Assembly: GCF_000517545.1 (NCBI RefSeq) | Contig: NZ_BAIV01000004.1 | Location: 124,001 to 188,000, forward strand | Direction: 5' to 3' | From: Bacteroides reticulotermitis JCM 10512 | GTDB lineage: Bacteria > Bacteroidota > Bacteroidia > Bacteroidales > Bacteroidaceae | Length of the DNA: 64,000 bases | Part shown: one piece after another, positions 29,481 to 39,878 of the stretch | How positions within the stretch are numbered: position 1 is the stretch's first letter | How the letters are laid out: each line of letters starts with the position of its first letter | Translations under genes and position numbers: made by a program | The notes under the pieces: model-generated | Database searches by the model: none | The model's input: only the letters and a program-made list of their open reading frames with translations | Told to the model about the DNA's origin: nothing

Positions 29481-30065
29481 ATGTCTGGGGAGCTGATCTT
29501 TATCGTTTACTTATTCAATATATTCGTAAGCCTGTTTGTGGGAGTACTCCTGCTGGCAGTTAAAACAGCACCCCAGCTGAAAAAGCAAATCTATCACCGG
29601 GCTAAGATATTCCTGGCTGTGGCTACACTTCTAAGCGGAGTCGGCAATTCGTTGGTCTTGCTCTTTGGTATGGAGAACGAAACGGTCGATTTCTTTTCGC
29701 TTGTGTCTATGGTGGTCGCGGCCTTTCAGGCTTGCCTTTTCACGTTTCTGGTACTCATCCTTTTCCATTCCCCGTATGTCAGCCTTCGCCATATGCTGAA
29801 ACATCTGACTCCCACCTTGGTATTCATACTTGTTTATCTCGTTGTAGTTTTCTTCCGGGCCGATGTGCAAGTGTATTCCATTCCCGACTTTCTCAATCAT
29901 ATCGGCAACCCGGCTTTGGCTTTGCGAGCAGGCTTTGCACTCGTTTACGTTGGGCAGCTTGTTGTTTATACCCGGCTGTTTCTGCGTGAACGCAGAATTT
30001 ATATGGCGAAGATTAATGACTACTTCTTATACTGTGGGCGAAGCAACATCCTGGGCCGACTATGA
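29481..30065 (+). pseudogene. Truncated membrane regulator (N-terminal sensor only)
   Basis: The first ~180 residues form five or six membrane helices (IFIVYLFNIFVSLFVGVLLLA and following) ending FLRERRIYMAKINDYF. This looks like the membrane sensor half of Bacteroidales regulators that carry an AraC-type helix-turn-helix at the C terminus, though I infer that family from topology. The expected second half is absent: after about base 30024 the DNA reads as a fimbrillin-like sequence in another frame and the regulator frame ends at 30065. Likely product of a deletion joining two genes, or a chimeric assembly. Confidence 0.55.
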
Positions 30066-30647
30066 GATTGTTGGAAATGGAGGTGCACTCACATTTATTG
30101 CTTGGCACCCTGTGGTATAGTCAATCCGGGTGGTGAATACTTCCATGTTGCCATGGAAGAGAATCCGGACCTTCTACTTACCGACCCTGTCACGGTGAAT
30201 AAGGGGGAAGCAGTACGTTTGACTTTTCGGCATGCCATGCATCAGTTGGTTGTAAAGCTATCGAGTAGTGTTTATAATGCGACCCAACTTGCCGGTGCGG
30301 TAGTTAAGCTCGATCGGTTTATGATGCGCTCCACGGCGGTGGTTGATTTTCAGCATGGTACGGCATTCGCTCACTCGGATTATAATACAGAGTATCCTGC
30401 CCGTATGGGAAGCAACTGTTCTTTTATTATCGCTCCCCAAGACTTGCATGATGCAGGGCACCCTTGGATAAATATCGAAATAAACGGAAAGAGTTATACG
30501 TATCCGGTTCCGGTTTCCTTACCGGGCAATGATGCTTCGATTCCTCTTCGTTTGGGAAGTGGTAGCATACGCACACTAAACTTATCTCTCGACAGTAATG
30601 CGGTTACGCTTGCGAGTACTACGGTCTCTGAGTGGGAGGTAAAGTAA
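30016..30647 (+). pseudogene. 3' remnant of a fimbrillin-like protein gene
   Basis: Starting near 30016 the frame SYTVGEATSWADYEIVG, then ALTFIAWHP, switches near 30108 to CGIVNPGGEYFHVAMEENPD and continues to 30647. CCC at 30108-30110 where CCCC would join the frames (AWHP-CGIVNPG) suggests one lost C. Sequence such as VRLTFRHAMHQLVVKLSSSVY and the ending LSLDSNAVTLASTTVSEWEVK is typical of Bacteroidales FimA/Mfa-like fimbrillins. The signal peptide and N-terminal half are missing. A remnant fused to the preceding regulator fragment. Confidence 0.6.
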
Positions 30648-30739
30648 ATTGATTCTCTAGTTCTCAAGTTTATATCACTCATGGGGGAGTGGTGAATCGG
30701 ATGAATCTTTCATCTATGCTCTCGATTGGGGTAATGAGA

Positions 30740-30782
30740 AGCCTTCCTGTAGCTGCATCTCTTCGCGGTTTACAGGAAGGCT
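30740..30782. terminator. Stem-loop between the fimbrillin remnant and corA
   Basis: Perfect 12-bp arms 30740-30751 and 30771-30782 between convergent genes. No T run on either side, so weak as an intrinsic terminator. Confidence 0.45.
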
Positions 30783-30820
30783 GATTATGTATAGAATGGT
30801 CTGTTCTCGGAAGTCCGGGA

Positions 30821-31750
30821 TCAGAACCAGCGGACCTTTCGGAATATAAAAAAGGCTAGGGCAGATAAAACGGCTGAGCACAAAATGATCAGCGCAAAGG
30901 CATGAGGCATCTCTTCCAGGTGAATATTTACGTTCATTCCGTAAAAGCTGGCGATCAGAGTCGGGATCATCAATGTGATGGACAGGCTTGTCATGCGTTT
31001 CATGATGGCATTCACATTATTCGAAATAATCGAAGCGAAAGCATCCATCGTTCCGGTGAGAATATCGCTGTAAATATTCACGGTACTGAACGCTTGCCTT
31101 AGTTCAATGATAACGTCTTCTACCAACTCATTATCCAGGTAGTCAGTGTCTTGAAAGATACTTTGCAGTTTACCGATCATGATCTCATTACCGCGAATGG
31201 ATGTGTTGAAGTAAACCAGCGTTTTTTGCAGTTTCATCAGGCGGAGCAGGTCTTCGTTGCGTATGCTGCGTTCCAATGCTTTCTCAGCTGCACTGATATC
31301 TAAATTAATCTGTTTCAGGTACTTCAAAAACCATACGGCGGAAGAGTAGATGAGGCGGAGGATTAGATCCAGTTTGTTGCGTACCACAATCCCCTTTTTC
31401 CGTGTATGCTCGATGAAGTCGGGTAGTAAATCGCTTTTGTGATAGCATACAGACACTACAATGTCATTATTGGTGATTATACCAATCGGTACGGTTGTGA
31501 AAGGAAAACTTTCACCGGATTTGTCTTGAATGGGAATACGTAAAATGGTAAGTAGCCAATCTCCCTCCGTTTCGGTACGCGGACGTTCGTCGGTATCGGC
31601 AATATCATTCAGGAATGATTCGGGTACGTTCAGGGTTTGGGTTAGGAAATTGAAATCGTCTTTGTTAGGGCATACCACATTTACCCAACAATTGGGGAGC
31701 CATTGTGCTTTTTCCACAAAGCCAGCTTCACAATAAAGATATGTTCTCAT
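30821..31750 (-). CDS. CorA-like divalent cation transporter
   Basis: 309 residues from ATG 31750, chosen over an upstream ATG (31768) because AAAGGAGG sits 7-8 bases before it. Long cytosolic N-terminal domain, then two C-terminal membrane helices with the signature YGMNVNI (GMN filter) at the end of the first. Forms pentameric Mg2+/Co2+ channels in the inner membrane. Divergent from gpmI; a -7 box at 31889-31896 implies a leader of about 130 bases. Confidence 0.88.
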   Translation of the reverse strand: MRTYLYCEAGFVEKAQWLPNCWVNVVCPNKDDFNFLTQTLNVPESFLNDIADTDERPRTETEGDWLLTILRIPIQDKSGESFPFTTVPIGIITNNDIVVSVCYHKSDLLPDFIEHTRKKGIVVRNKLDLILRLIYSSAVWFLKYLKQINLDISAAEKALERSIRNEDLLRLMKLQKTLVYFNTSIRGNEIMIGKLQSIFQDTDYLDNELVEDVIIELRQAFSTVNIYSDILTGTMDAFASIISNNVNAIMKRMTSLSITLMIPTLIASFYGMNVNIHLEEMPHAFALIILCSAVLSALAFFIFRKVRWF

Positions 31751-31888
31751 CTTATTGCCTCCTTTCATTTGTTTATACGATCAGAGGCATTTGTCGGCAA
31801 TGGCTCTGGTCGCTTTAATTAATACTATAAGTGCACGTTCGCGGGTTTGAATCGTCCATTTTTCTATTTGTTTTTATTAAAAGCAGCG

Positions 31889-31896
31889 CAAAGGTA
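31889..31896 (-). promoter_or_regulatory. Putative -7 box for the corA-like gene
   Basis: TACCTTTG on the minus strand, about 140 bases before the start. The rest of the 420-base gap to gpmI shows no other clear element besides the gpmI promoter. Confidence 0.45.
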
Positions 31897-32123
31897 GGGA
31901 AAATTGGGTAAATTATCACTTTAGCCCTGTTTTTTTGAAAGATCTTTTTGATTGCCGCTGGTCTCCTTTTAGCCGGAATTGAAGCCCGCATTGCCTTTGA
32001 TTCGATACAGAGCCGGAAAGGTGCGGCTAGGGATGGGGTGGGTAGCTAAATCTTAGTCCTCTTATGACTCTTTCGACCTGCAACTTAACATAGATTAAAG
32101 GCTTACGTAACCATCTTTTTTTG

Positions 32124-32131
32124 TACCTTTG
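32124..32131 (+). promoter_or_regulatory. Putative -7 box for gpmI
   Basis: TACCTTTG matches TAnnTTTG, 41 bases before the ATG. -33 box not clear. Confidence 0.5.
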
Positions 32132-32171
32132 CACCCGAAAATCAGAGTGATAATTTAAAATTAGAAATATT

Positions 32172-33689
32172 ATGAGCAAGAAAGCGCTTTTAGTAATCCT
32201 CGACGGATGGGGATTAGGTGACCAAAAGAAAGATGACGTAATCTTCAATACTCCTACTCCTTATTGGGATTACCTGATGAATACGTATCCAAACTCTCAA
32301 CTTCAAGCCAGCGGTGAAAACGTGGGTCTGCCCGACGGACAGATGGGTAATTCTGAAGTAGGCCACTTGAATATCGGAGCCGGACGTGTAGTGTATCAGG
32401 ATTTGGTAAAGATTAATCGTGCTTGTGCTGATAATAGCATTCTGAAGAATCCCGAAGTCGTTTCTGCTTTCTCTTATGCTAAAGCAAACGGCAAGAGTGT
32501 GCACTTTATGGGGTTAACCTCTAACGGTGGGGTGCATAGTTCCTTGGAACATCTTTACAAACTTTGCGATATCGCTAAAGAATACAGCATTGAAAATACG
32601 TTCATTCACTGCTTTATGGATGGTCGTGATACAGATCCGAAGAGCGGTAAGGGCTTTATCGAAGAGTTGGTGGCTACTTGTGAGAAGTCGGCCGGTAAGG
32701 TTGCTTCGATCATCGGTCGTTATTATGCAATGGACCGTGACAAACGTTGGGAGCGCGTAAAAGAAGCCTATGATCTGTTGATAAATGGCACAGGTAAGAA
32801 AGCGACCGATATGGTTCAAGCCATGCAAGAGTCTTATGACGAAGGCGTAACCGACGAGTTTGTAAAACCGATCGTGAATGCGAATGTAGACGGAACAATC
32901 AAGGAAGGCGATGTAGTGATTTTCTTCAACTATCGTAACGACCGCGCAAAAGAATTGACTGTTGTGTTGACGCAGCAAGATATGCCGGAAGCCGGTATGC
33001 ACATTGTGCCCGGATTGCAATTCTATTGCATGACTCCGTACGACTCCTCTTTCAAAGATGTTCATATCCTATTTGATAAAGAAAATGTAACTAGCACTTT
33101 GGGCGAATACATCGCTGAGAAAGGCTTGAAACAACTTCATATTGCCGAAACAGAGAAGTATGCCCATGTGACTTTCTTCTTCAACGGTGGTCGCGAAACT
33201 CCGTACGAGAACGAAGACCGTATCTTGGTTCCTTCTCCGAAGGTTGCTACTTACGACTTGAAGCCGGAAATGAGTGCTTATGAAGTAAAAGATAAATTGG
33301 TTGCCGCTATCAATGAGAATAAGTACGACTTCATTGTCGTGAATTTTGCCAATGGCGACATGGTTGGCCACACCGGTATCTACGAAGCTATTCAGAAAGC
33401 GGTTGTTGCTGTAGACGCTTGTATTAAGGATGTGATTGAAGCAGCGAAGGCGCAGGATTATGAAGCGATTATCATTGCCGATCATGGAAATGCCGATCGT
33501 GCTTTGAATGAAGATGGTACGCCGAATACGGCTCACTCGTTGAATCCGGTACCTTGCGTATACGTAACCGAAAACAAATCCGCTCAGGTAGAGAACGGTC
33601 GTTTGGCAGATGTTGCTCCGACTATTCTGCGGATTATGGGGCTGGAAGTGCCAGCGAAAATGGATGGTCAGATCCTCATCAAAGGTTGA
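32172..33689 (+). CDS. gpmI: Cofactor-independent phosphoglycerate mutase
   Basis: 505 residues. Interconverts 3- and 2-phosphoglycerate in glycolysis using two Mn2+ ions. Alkaline-phosphatase fold: metal ligands in LVILDGWG and [10 protein letters not shown], catalytic Ser in [16 protein letters not shown] (about residue 61), phosphate-site [24 protein letters not shown] and [12 protein letters not shown]. Full length, own promoter. Confidence 0.96.
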   Translation: MSKKALLVILDGWGLGDQKKDDVIFNTPTPYWDYLMNTYPNSQLQASGENVGLPDGQMGNSEVGHLNIGAGRVVYQDLVKINRACADNSILKNPEVVSAFSYAKANGKSVHFMGLTSNGGVHSSLEHLYKLCDIAKEYSIENTFIHCFMDGRDTDPKSGKGFIEELVATCEKSAGKVASIIGRYYAMDRDKRWERVKEAYDLLINGTGKKATDMVQAMQESYDEGVTDEFVKPIVNANVDGTIKEGDVVIFFNYRNDRAKELTVVLTQQDMPEAGMHIVPGLQFYCMTPYDSSFKDVHILFDKENVTSTLGEYIAEKGLKQLHIAETEKYAHVTFFFNGGRETPYENEDRILVPSPKVATYDLKPEMSAYEVKDKLVAAINENKYDFIVVNFANGDMVGHTGIYEAIQKAVVAVDACIKDVIEAAKAQDYEAIIIADHGNADRALNEDGTPNTAHSLNPVPCVYVTENKSAQVENGRLADVAPTILRIMGLEVPAKMDGQILIKG

Positions 33690-33745
33690 GGCTGGCTAAC
33701 TAAGAAATAGTGGATGAGCCTATGTCTTGTCCGTGATGGAATAAG

Positions 33746-33775
33746 GCCGTCTCAGAATAAAAATGAGGCGGCTTT
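33746..33775 (+). terminator. Terminator after gpmI
   Basis: GCCGTCTCA / TGAGGCGGC (33746-33754, 33764-33772, one mismatch) then TTTACTT. The 300-base gap to the next gene otherwise holds only a minus-strand open stretch with no recognisable product. Confidence 0.55.
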
Positions 33776-33989
33776 ACTTATCAACCGCAGTCCCCTTCGT
33801 GCAACAGATTATCGACTTCTACTTCATTCTCTCGACCGATGAGGACGAAATAAGAGGATTCTCCTTGTACGTTATTTAGAAAGTGAACCATTGTTAGGGA
33901 AACTTGTTTTGGATTGGGCTGCGTTTTAAGTAGGTTCTCGGAAGAGGGCTTGCGAATGGAAACTGCCTTTGGGCAATAATTAATTGGAT

Positions 33990-34571
33990 ATGATTCAGAT
34001 TGATGATGTAGTGATTTCACTCGATGTGATTCGGGAGAAATTCCTTTGTGACCTAAAAGCTTGCAAAGGAGAGTGCTGTGTAGAGGGAGATGCCGGTGCG
34101 CCGGTAGAGTTGGAAGAAGTGGCAAAACTGGAAGAAGTACTGCCTGTTATTTGGGATGATCTTTCTCCGGAGGCACAGAAGGTGATTGATGAGCAAGGTG
34201 TTGTCTATACGGATAGAGATGGTGATTTGGTAACTTCTCTTGTAAACGGTAAAGATTGCGTTTTTACTTGCTATGATGAGACCGGATGTTGCTTTTGTGC
34301 GATAGAAAAAGCTTATCGTGCCGGAAAGGTTGACTTTTATAAACCGGTATCTTGTCATCTCTATCCGATCCGGGTAGGGGATTACGGACCTTATAAGGGT
34401 GTTAATTATCACCGATGGAGCGTTTGTAAAGCAGCGGTTTTGTTGGGCGAGAAAGAAAACCTGCCCGTTTATAAGTTCTTAAAAGAACCGTTGATCCGCA
34501 AATTCGGAGAGGCTTGGTATCAGGAACTGGAAGAAGCCGTTGTAGAGCTTAAGGAGCGTAATCTGCTCTAG
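33990..34571 (+). CDS. DUF3109 cysteine-rich protein
   Basis: 193 residues from ATG 33990 (MIQIDDVVISLDVIREKF). Contains paired Cys groups: CDLKACKGECC near residue 20, CVFTCYDETGCCFC near 90 and CHLYPIR, CKAAV later. The pattern resembles the YkgJ/DUF3109 families, proposed metal or Fe-S binding cytosolic proteins of unknown function, common in Bacteroidetes. Convergent with gyrB across a strong hairpin. Confidence 0.82.
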   Translation: MIQIDDVVISLDVIREKFLCDLKACKGECCVEGDAGAPVELEEVAKLEEVLPVIWDDLSPEAQKVIDEQGVVYTDRDGDLVTSLVNGKDCVFTCYDETGCCFCAIEKAYRAGKVDFYKPVSCHLYPIRVGDYGPYKGVNYHRWSVCKAAVLLGEKENLPVYKFLKEPLIRKFGEAWYQELEEAVVELKERNLL

Positions 34572-34599
34572 CCTTTAAGTTGGAGTAGTAGATATAGAA

Positions 34600-34640
34600 A
34601 AGCGTCGGCACGAAGGATTTTCCTTCGCTTGCCGACGCTT
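34600..34640. terminator. Bidirectional hairpin between DUF3109 gene and gyrB
   Basis: Outer 11-bp arms AAGCGTCGGCA / TGCCGACGCTT (34600-34610, 34630-34640) with an inner 7-bp CGAAGGA/TCCTTCG stem. Lies between convergent genes. Confidence 0.7.
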
Positions 34641-34687
34641 CTTCGTTGTAAGATGTGAGGTTGGTTTATAAAAACGTATAATAAAAA

Positions 34688-36661
<1,974 letters not shown>

Positions 36662-36675
36662 TTATAATAACAGAG

Positions 36676-36683
36676 CAAATATA
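36676..36683 (-). promoter_or_regulatory. Putative -7 box for gyrB
   Basis: TATATTTG on the minus strand, 30 bases before the start; TTCT lies at the -33 position 19 bases further upstream. Confidence 0.5.
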
Positions 36684-36783
36684 GTGAAAATAGTTGATTC
36701 GGAGAAGAATAGAACGTGAAAAATACAGAATAGACCTTGATTCTCCCACTTATGGATGGATGGTTTTTGAATGTGCTTCAATG

Positions 36784-36811
36784 AGAAAAGGCCGAACCAT
36801 TAGGTTCAGCC
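36784..36811 (-). terminator. Terminator after rpsT
   Basis: On the minus strand GGCTGAACC / GGTTCGGCC (one mismatch) followed by TTTTCTC, 37 bases past the rpsT stop. Confidence 0.75.
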
Positions 36812-36847
36812 TGATAATATGTAGAATTTGTGTAGTATCTACTTAAA

Positions 36848-37102
36848 TTAAGCGAGTTTGTTGATATAGATCGCTAACTTAGACTTCAGATTGCTAGCCT
36901 TATTCTTGTGGATAACATTTGTTTTAGCCAATTTATCCAGCATTTTTGTAACTTTCGGGTACAAAGCTGCAGCTTCTGTCTTATCAGTAGTAGCACGAAG
37001 TTTTCTAACAGCGTTTCTCATGGTCTTACCATAGTATCTGTTATGAATTCTTCTTTTCTCTTCCTGTCTGATTCTTTTCAGTGATGATTTGTGATTTGCC
37101 AT
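36848..37102 (-). CDS. rpsT: 30S ribosomal protein S20
   Basis: 84 residues, strongly basic: [21 protein letters not shown], then [12 protein letters not shown] and [22 protein letters not shown]. Binds 16S rRNA 5' domain early in 30S assembly. Lies 42 bases after the tRNA-Glu gene on the same strand and probably shares its promoter. Confidence 0.96.
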   Translation of the reverse strand: MANHKSSLKRIRQEEKRRIHNRYYGKTMRNAVRKLRATTDKTEAAALYPKVTKMLDKLAKTNVIHKNKASNLKSKLAIYINKLA

Positions 37103-37144
37103 TTTCGACTAATCTATTTTTTGGTTCTTTATTCTTTTTATTTG

Positions 37145-37216
37145 TAGCCCGTGGGGGAGTCGAACCCCCCTTTCAAGAATGAAAATCTTGCGTCCTAACC
37201 GATAGACGAACGGGCC
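37145..37216 (-). tRNA. tRNA-Glu (anticodon TTC)
   Basis: Minus-strand cloverleaf of 72 bases: acceptor GGCCCGT paired with ACGGGCT (G-U at the first pair), anticodon loop ATTTTCATT with TTC, T-loop GGTTCGACTCC. CCA is not encoded. Precedes rpsT on the same strand. Confidence 0.95.
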
Positions 37217-37279
37217 ATCCTTTGTCGCATTTCTGCGTTTTGCTTTCTTGAAACAAAGTTTGTTTCTCGATTGCGGATG

Positions 37280-37310
37280 CAAAGGTAAGAACTATTTTGA
37301 TATTGGCAAA
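37280..37310 (-). promoter_or_regulatory. Consensus Bacteroides promoter for tRNA-Glu-rpsT
   Basis: On the minus strand TTTG (37307-37310), 19 bases, TACCTTTG (37280-37287): full consensus. Start expected near 37273, about 57 bases before the tRNA. The remaining gap to recO (37311-37670) shows no gene I can support. Confidence 0.8.
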
Positions 37311-37675
37311 TTATTCCTGAAAATATTTTCAATAAAAGTATCGGCATTCTTTACTGAGGTTTTGTTCTGTGTTGATTATCAGTGGTGTATGCGGTTGGCC
37401 TGCCTGCAAAAAACATTCTTCTTTAGGAAATGCTTGGTCGTATTCTTTTGGCTACGTCTTACCTTATATATATAGCAGCCTTCTAAACTCTCTGAAAAAC
37501 TCAGTAATATTTTCTTGTGAGCTTGGTGATTCGTACTACTGTTCTACTCTTTTGGCAGCAGTTTGTATAGCTATTGATAATGGCAGCAGACTCTCTTTAT
37601 TGGTAGTTTTGTTCTAAAACCAGCTCTTTCCAATAGGATGTTGCTTAACTGGGCTTTATTCTTGAGGATTTTTTG

Positions 37676-37683
37676 TAGTTTTG
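37676..37683 (+). promoter_or_regulatory. Putative -7 box for recO
   Basis: TAGTTTTG fits TAnnTTTG and is 19 bases before the ATG, giving a near-leaderless transcript. Confidence 0.45.
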
Positions 37684-37701
37684 TTCCGGAATCGAAAGGA
37701 T

Positions 37702-38430
37702 ATGCTGCAAAAAACTAAAGGAATCGTTCTTCATACGCTCAAATACAATGATACTTCTATCATTGTCGATATGTATACGGAGTTGTCCGGAAGGGCTTCT
37801 TTTCTGGTATCCATCCCTCGTTCGCGAAAGGCAGCAGTAAAATCCGTTCTGTTTCAGCCATTGTCCATTATTGAGTTTGAGGCAGATTATCGTCCTAATT
37901 CTACCCTCTATCGGGTGAAAGAAGCAAAGTCTTTCTATCCTTTCTCCTCTGTGCCTTATGACCCGTACAAATCTGCTATGGCACTCTTTCTGGCGGAGTT
38001 CCTGTATCGGGCGGTTCGGGAAGAAGGGGAGAATGGATCTTTGTTTGCTTATTTGATGCATTCGGTTATCTGGCTGGACGAGTGTCGTGATGGTTTTGCC
38101 AATTTTCATCTTGTTTTTTTAATGCGTCTTTCCCGTTTTCTGGGCCTTTATCCGAATTTAGAGGATTATCATGCCGGGGATTATTTCGATTTGCTAAACG
38201 CTTGTTTCACCTCTGTACGTCCCCAACTTCACTCTTCTTATGTCAATGCCGAAGAGGCTGGGCGTCTTCGACAACTGATGCGGATGAATTACGATACAAT
38301 GCATCTTTTTGGTATGAACCGCACAGAGCGTACCCGCTGCCTAACAATTATGAATGACTATTATCGGCTTCATTTATCGGACTTCCCGGCTTTAAAATCG
38401 CTGGAGGTCTTAAAAGAGTTGTTCGATTAA
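37702..38430 (+). CDS. recO: DNA repair protein RecO
   Basis: 242 residues from ATG 37702 ([20 protein letters not shown]). Loads RecA on gapped DNA with RecR in the RecF pathway. N-terminal OB fold (residues 1-80: [20 protein letters not shown], then [12 protein letters not shown]) and a helical C-terminal domain ([13 protein letters not shown]). The zinc-finger Cys set of some RecO proteins is absent, common in Bacteroidetes. Opposite strand to tRNA-Glu/rpsT. Confidence 0.9.
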   Translation: MLQKTKGIVLHTLKYNDTSIIVDMYTELSGRASFLVSIPRSRKAAVKSVLFQPLSIIEFEADYRPNSTLYRVKEAKSFYPFSSVPYDPYKSAMALFLAEFLYRAVREEGENGSLFAYLMHSVIWLDECRDGFANFHLVFLMRLSRFLGLYPNLEDYHAGDYFDLLNACFTSVRPQLHSSYVNAEEAGRLRQLMRMNYDTMHLFGMNRTERTRCLTIMNDYYRLHLSDFPALKSLEVLKELFD

Positions 38431-38600
38431 TCGTTTGTCGGAAGATCGTTCTTTCCTTTCTCTCAGCATACTACTACAGCAGTATCGTTAACTTATGCAG
38501 GAATAAGGTGATATTTATTAATCCCCTTAACTGAGACCAGCTTGAAATCTAGGGATATAGCCTGCATCTACAAACGAATTAACCGGCAAAACACGCAATT

Positions 38601-39150
38601 TAAGCGAGCTACACAATGATACAACACTCTTATGTCATAATCACTTTTTGCTGTAAACGGCTGATTGATAGTTTGATATATTGCGTCTACTTTTCTCGGA
38701 CTGATCTACTCAATAAATAATACCGGTTTCCGAAGACTGTGTACTTAGCAAAAACCTCCCGGTAGCTAGTAGTAAACAACTGGTAAAAAGCATTTTTGTC
38801 CATTCTATTTCCTGTTCCACAGTTGTGGAACAGCTGACTCACATATTGTGAAACACGTGTCCCACATAATGTGGAACAGTCGTCGCACATAGGTGCAACA
38901 GGAAATAAAAGAGAATAAACATAGAAAAAGACTGCTTATATCCGCTAATCGTTGCATACGATGCGGTTATTAAAAAGGCTTGTTTGGTGAATTGGAAGTT
39001 CTGTTTTGAGGGGAAGAAAGCAATAGCTATCGTTCCTCAGAATAAAATGATCGAAAAAAAGAAGGCGCATTGCAATTAGCTGATATACTGAATGATATGC
39101 AAAAAAGTGATTATGACATAAGAGTGTTGTATCATTGTGTAAAATGCTTA
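38601..39150. mobile_element. MITE-like element with perfect 40-bp terminal inverted repeats
   Basis: Bases 38610-38649 and 39102-39141 are perfect reverse complements over 40 bases (ends TACACAATGATACAACAC). Just outside, TAAGC (38601-38605) and GCTTA (39146-39150) also pair after a 4-base gap. The 452-base interior codes for nothing recognisable and holds the palindrome array at 38810-38900. No transposase and no clear target duplication. The rest of the 935-base gap (38431-38600, 39151-39285) shows no supportable gene. Confidence 0.6.
38807..38906. repeat. Four-unit, 23-bp array of palindromes, itself palindromic
   Basis: Units 38810-38832, 38833-38855, 38856-38878 and 38879-38900 each carry a dyad: CTGTTCCACA/TGTGGAACAG (38812-38833), TCACA/TGTGA (38839-38851), CCACAT/ATGTGG (38862-38874), GCAC/GTGC (38885-38896), with the shared right end GGAACA or CAACA. 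The whole block is bounded by ATTTCCTGTT (38807-38816) and AACAGGAAAT (38897-38906), so it can also close as one large stem. Confidence 0.8.
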
Positions 39151-39285
39151 TATCCCCCCTATACTTTTGTAAGTGATCGCTGATTGTCCTTTTCTTCGAG
39201 AAATTGGAGTCATTAGCCAGCTCTGCATCGGTTGTGCTGACACGAGTATGATAGATACGTGGTACTTGTCGTTTACACAAACAAA

Positions 39286-39329
39286 AAAGGATTGAGTGTA
39301 ACCTATAGAAAGTTATCACTCAATCCTTT
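39286..39329 (-). terminator. Terminator at the end of the dcw cluster
   Basis: Perfect 13-bp arms (39286-39298, 39317-39329; AAAGGATTGAGTG) followed on the minus strand by TTTTTTG. Closes transcription after yqeY. Confidence 0.8.
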
Positions 39330-39365
39330 GTATGTAGTCTCTCTTGCGTAGCGAGCGTGGGAAGT

Positions 39366-39815
39366 TTATCCCAGAAGCTCTTTTACTTTGGCAGAGATGG
39401 CACGTCCTTCGGCTAAACCGGCTAATTTCTTAGAGGCAACTCCCATTACCTTACCCATATCTTTCGCATCGGTAGCACCTACCTCAGCTATGATTGCTTT
39501 GAGTGCGGCTTCTAGCTCTTCGGGAGTCATTTGTTTCGGCAGATAGGCTTCCATCACCTTTACTTGCGCTAATTCTTCGTCGGCAAGATCCTGACGGCTC
39601 TGTCCGATGTAGATTTCAGCAGCATCTTTCCCTTGTTTCACTAACTTCTGGATAATTTTTAGTGCGGCATCGTCTGTCAGCAGATCGTTAGCTCCCGGAG
39701 CGGTTTTAGCTTCGAGAAAGAACTTCTTTATATTTCTGAGCGTTTCTAAGGCTACTTTATCCTTAGCTTTCATTGCATTTTTAATGTCTTCGCTGACCCT
39801 ATCAAATAAATCCAT
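39366..39815 (-). CDS. GatB/YqeY domain protein
   Basis: 149 residues. Helical YqeY-type protein resembling the tRNA-binding tail of GatB: MDLFDRVSEDIKNAMKAKDK, LETLRNIKKFFLEAK, then EAYLPKQMTPEELEAALKAI and AKDMGKVMGVASKKLAG. Precise role unknown; tRNA binding is proposed for the family. Last gene of the dcw run, 63 bases after ftsZ. Confidence 0.88.
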   Translation of the reverse strand: MDLFDRVSEDIKNAMKAKDKVALETLRNIKKFFLEAKTAPGANDLLTDDAALKIIQKLVKQGKDAAEIYIGQSRQDLADEELAQVKVMEAYLPKQMTPEELEAALKAIIAEVGATDAKDMGKVMGVASKKLAGLAEGRAISAKVKELLG

Positions 39816-39878
39816 ATGCTTATATATTAAATTTCGAATACTTGTTTCCGCTTCCTGTCCGTTCGTACGTGAGAAGCC

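Noticed and set aside
31751..31900. Magnesium riboswitch in the corA leader
   Set aside because: No strong hairpins or terminator could be drawn; only the ~130-base leader length is suggestive.
37248..37617. Small plus-strand frames between tRNA-Glu and recO
   Set aside because: They overlap the minus-strand tRNA/rpsT promoter, are low in complexity, and match nothing.
38601..39150. Insertion sequence
   Set aside because: No transposase frame inside and no clear target duplication, so only a MITE-like call is made.
38945..39319. 124-residue minus-strand frame spanning the right inverted repeat
   Set aside because: It crosses the repeat arm and the dcw terminator and has no recognisable domain.
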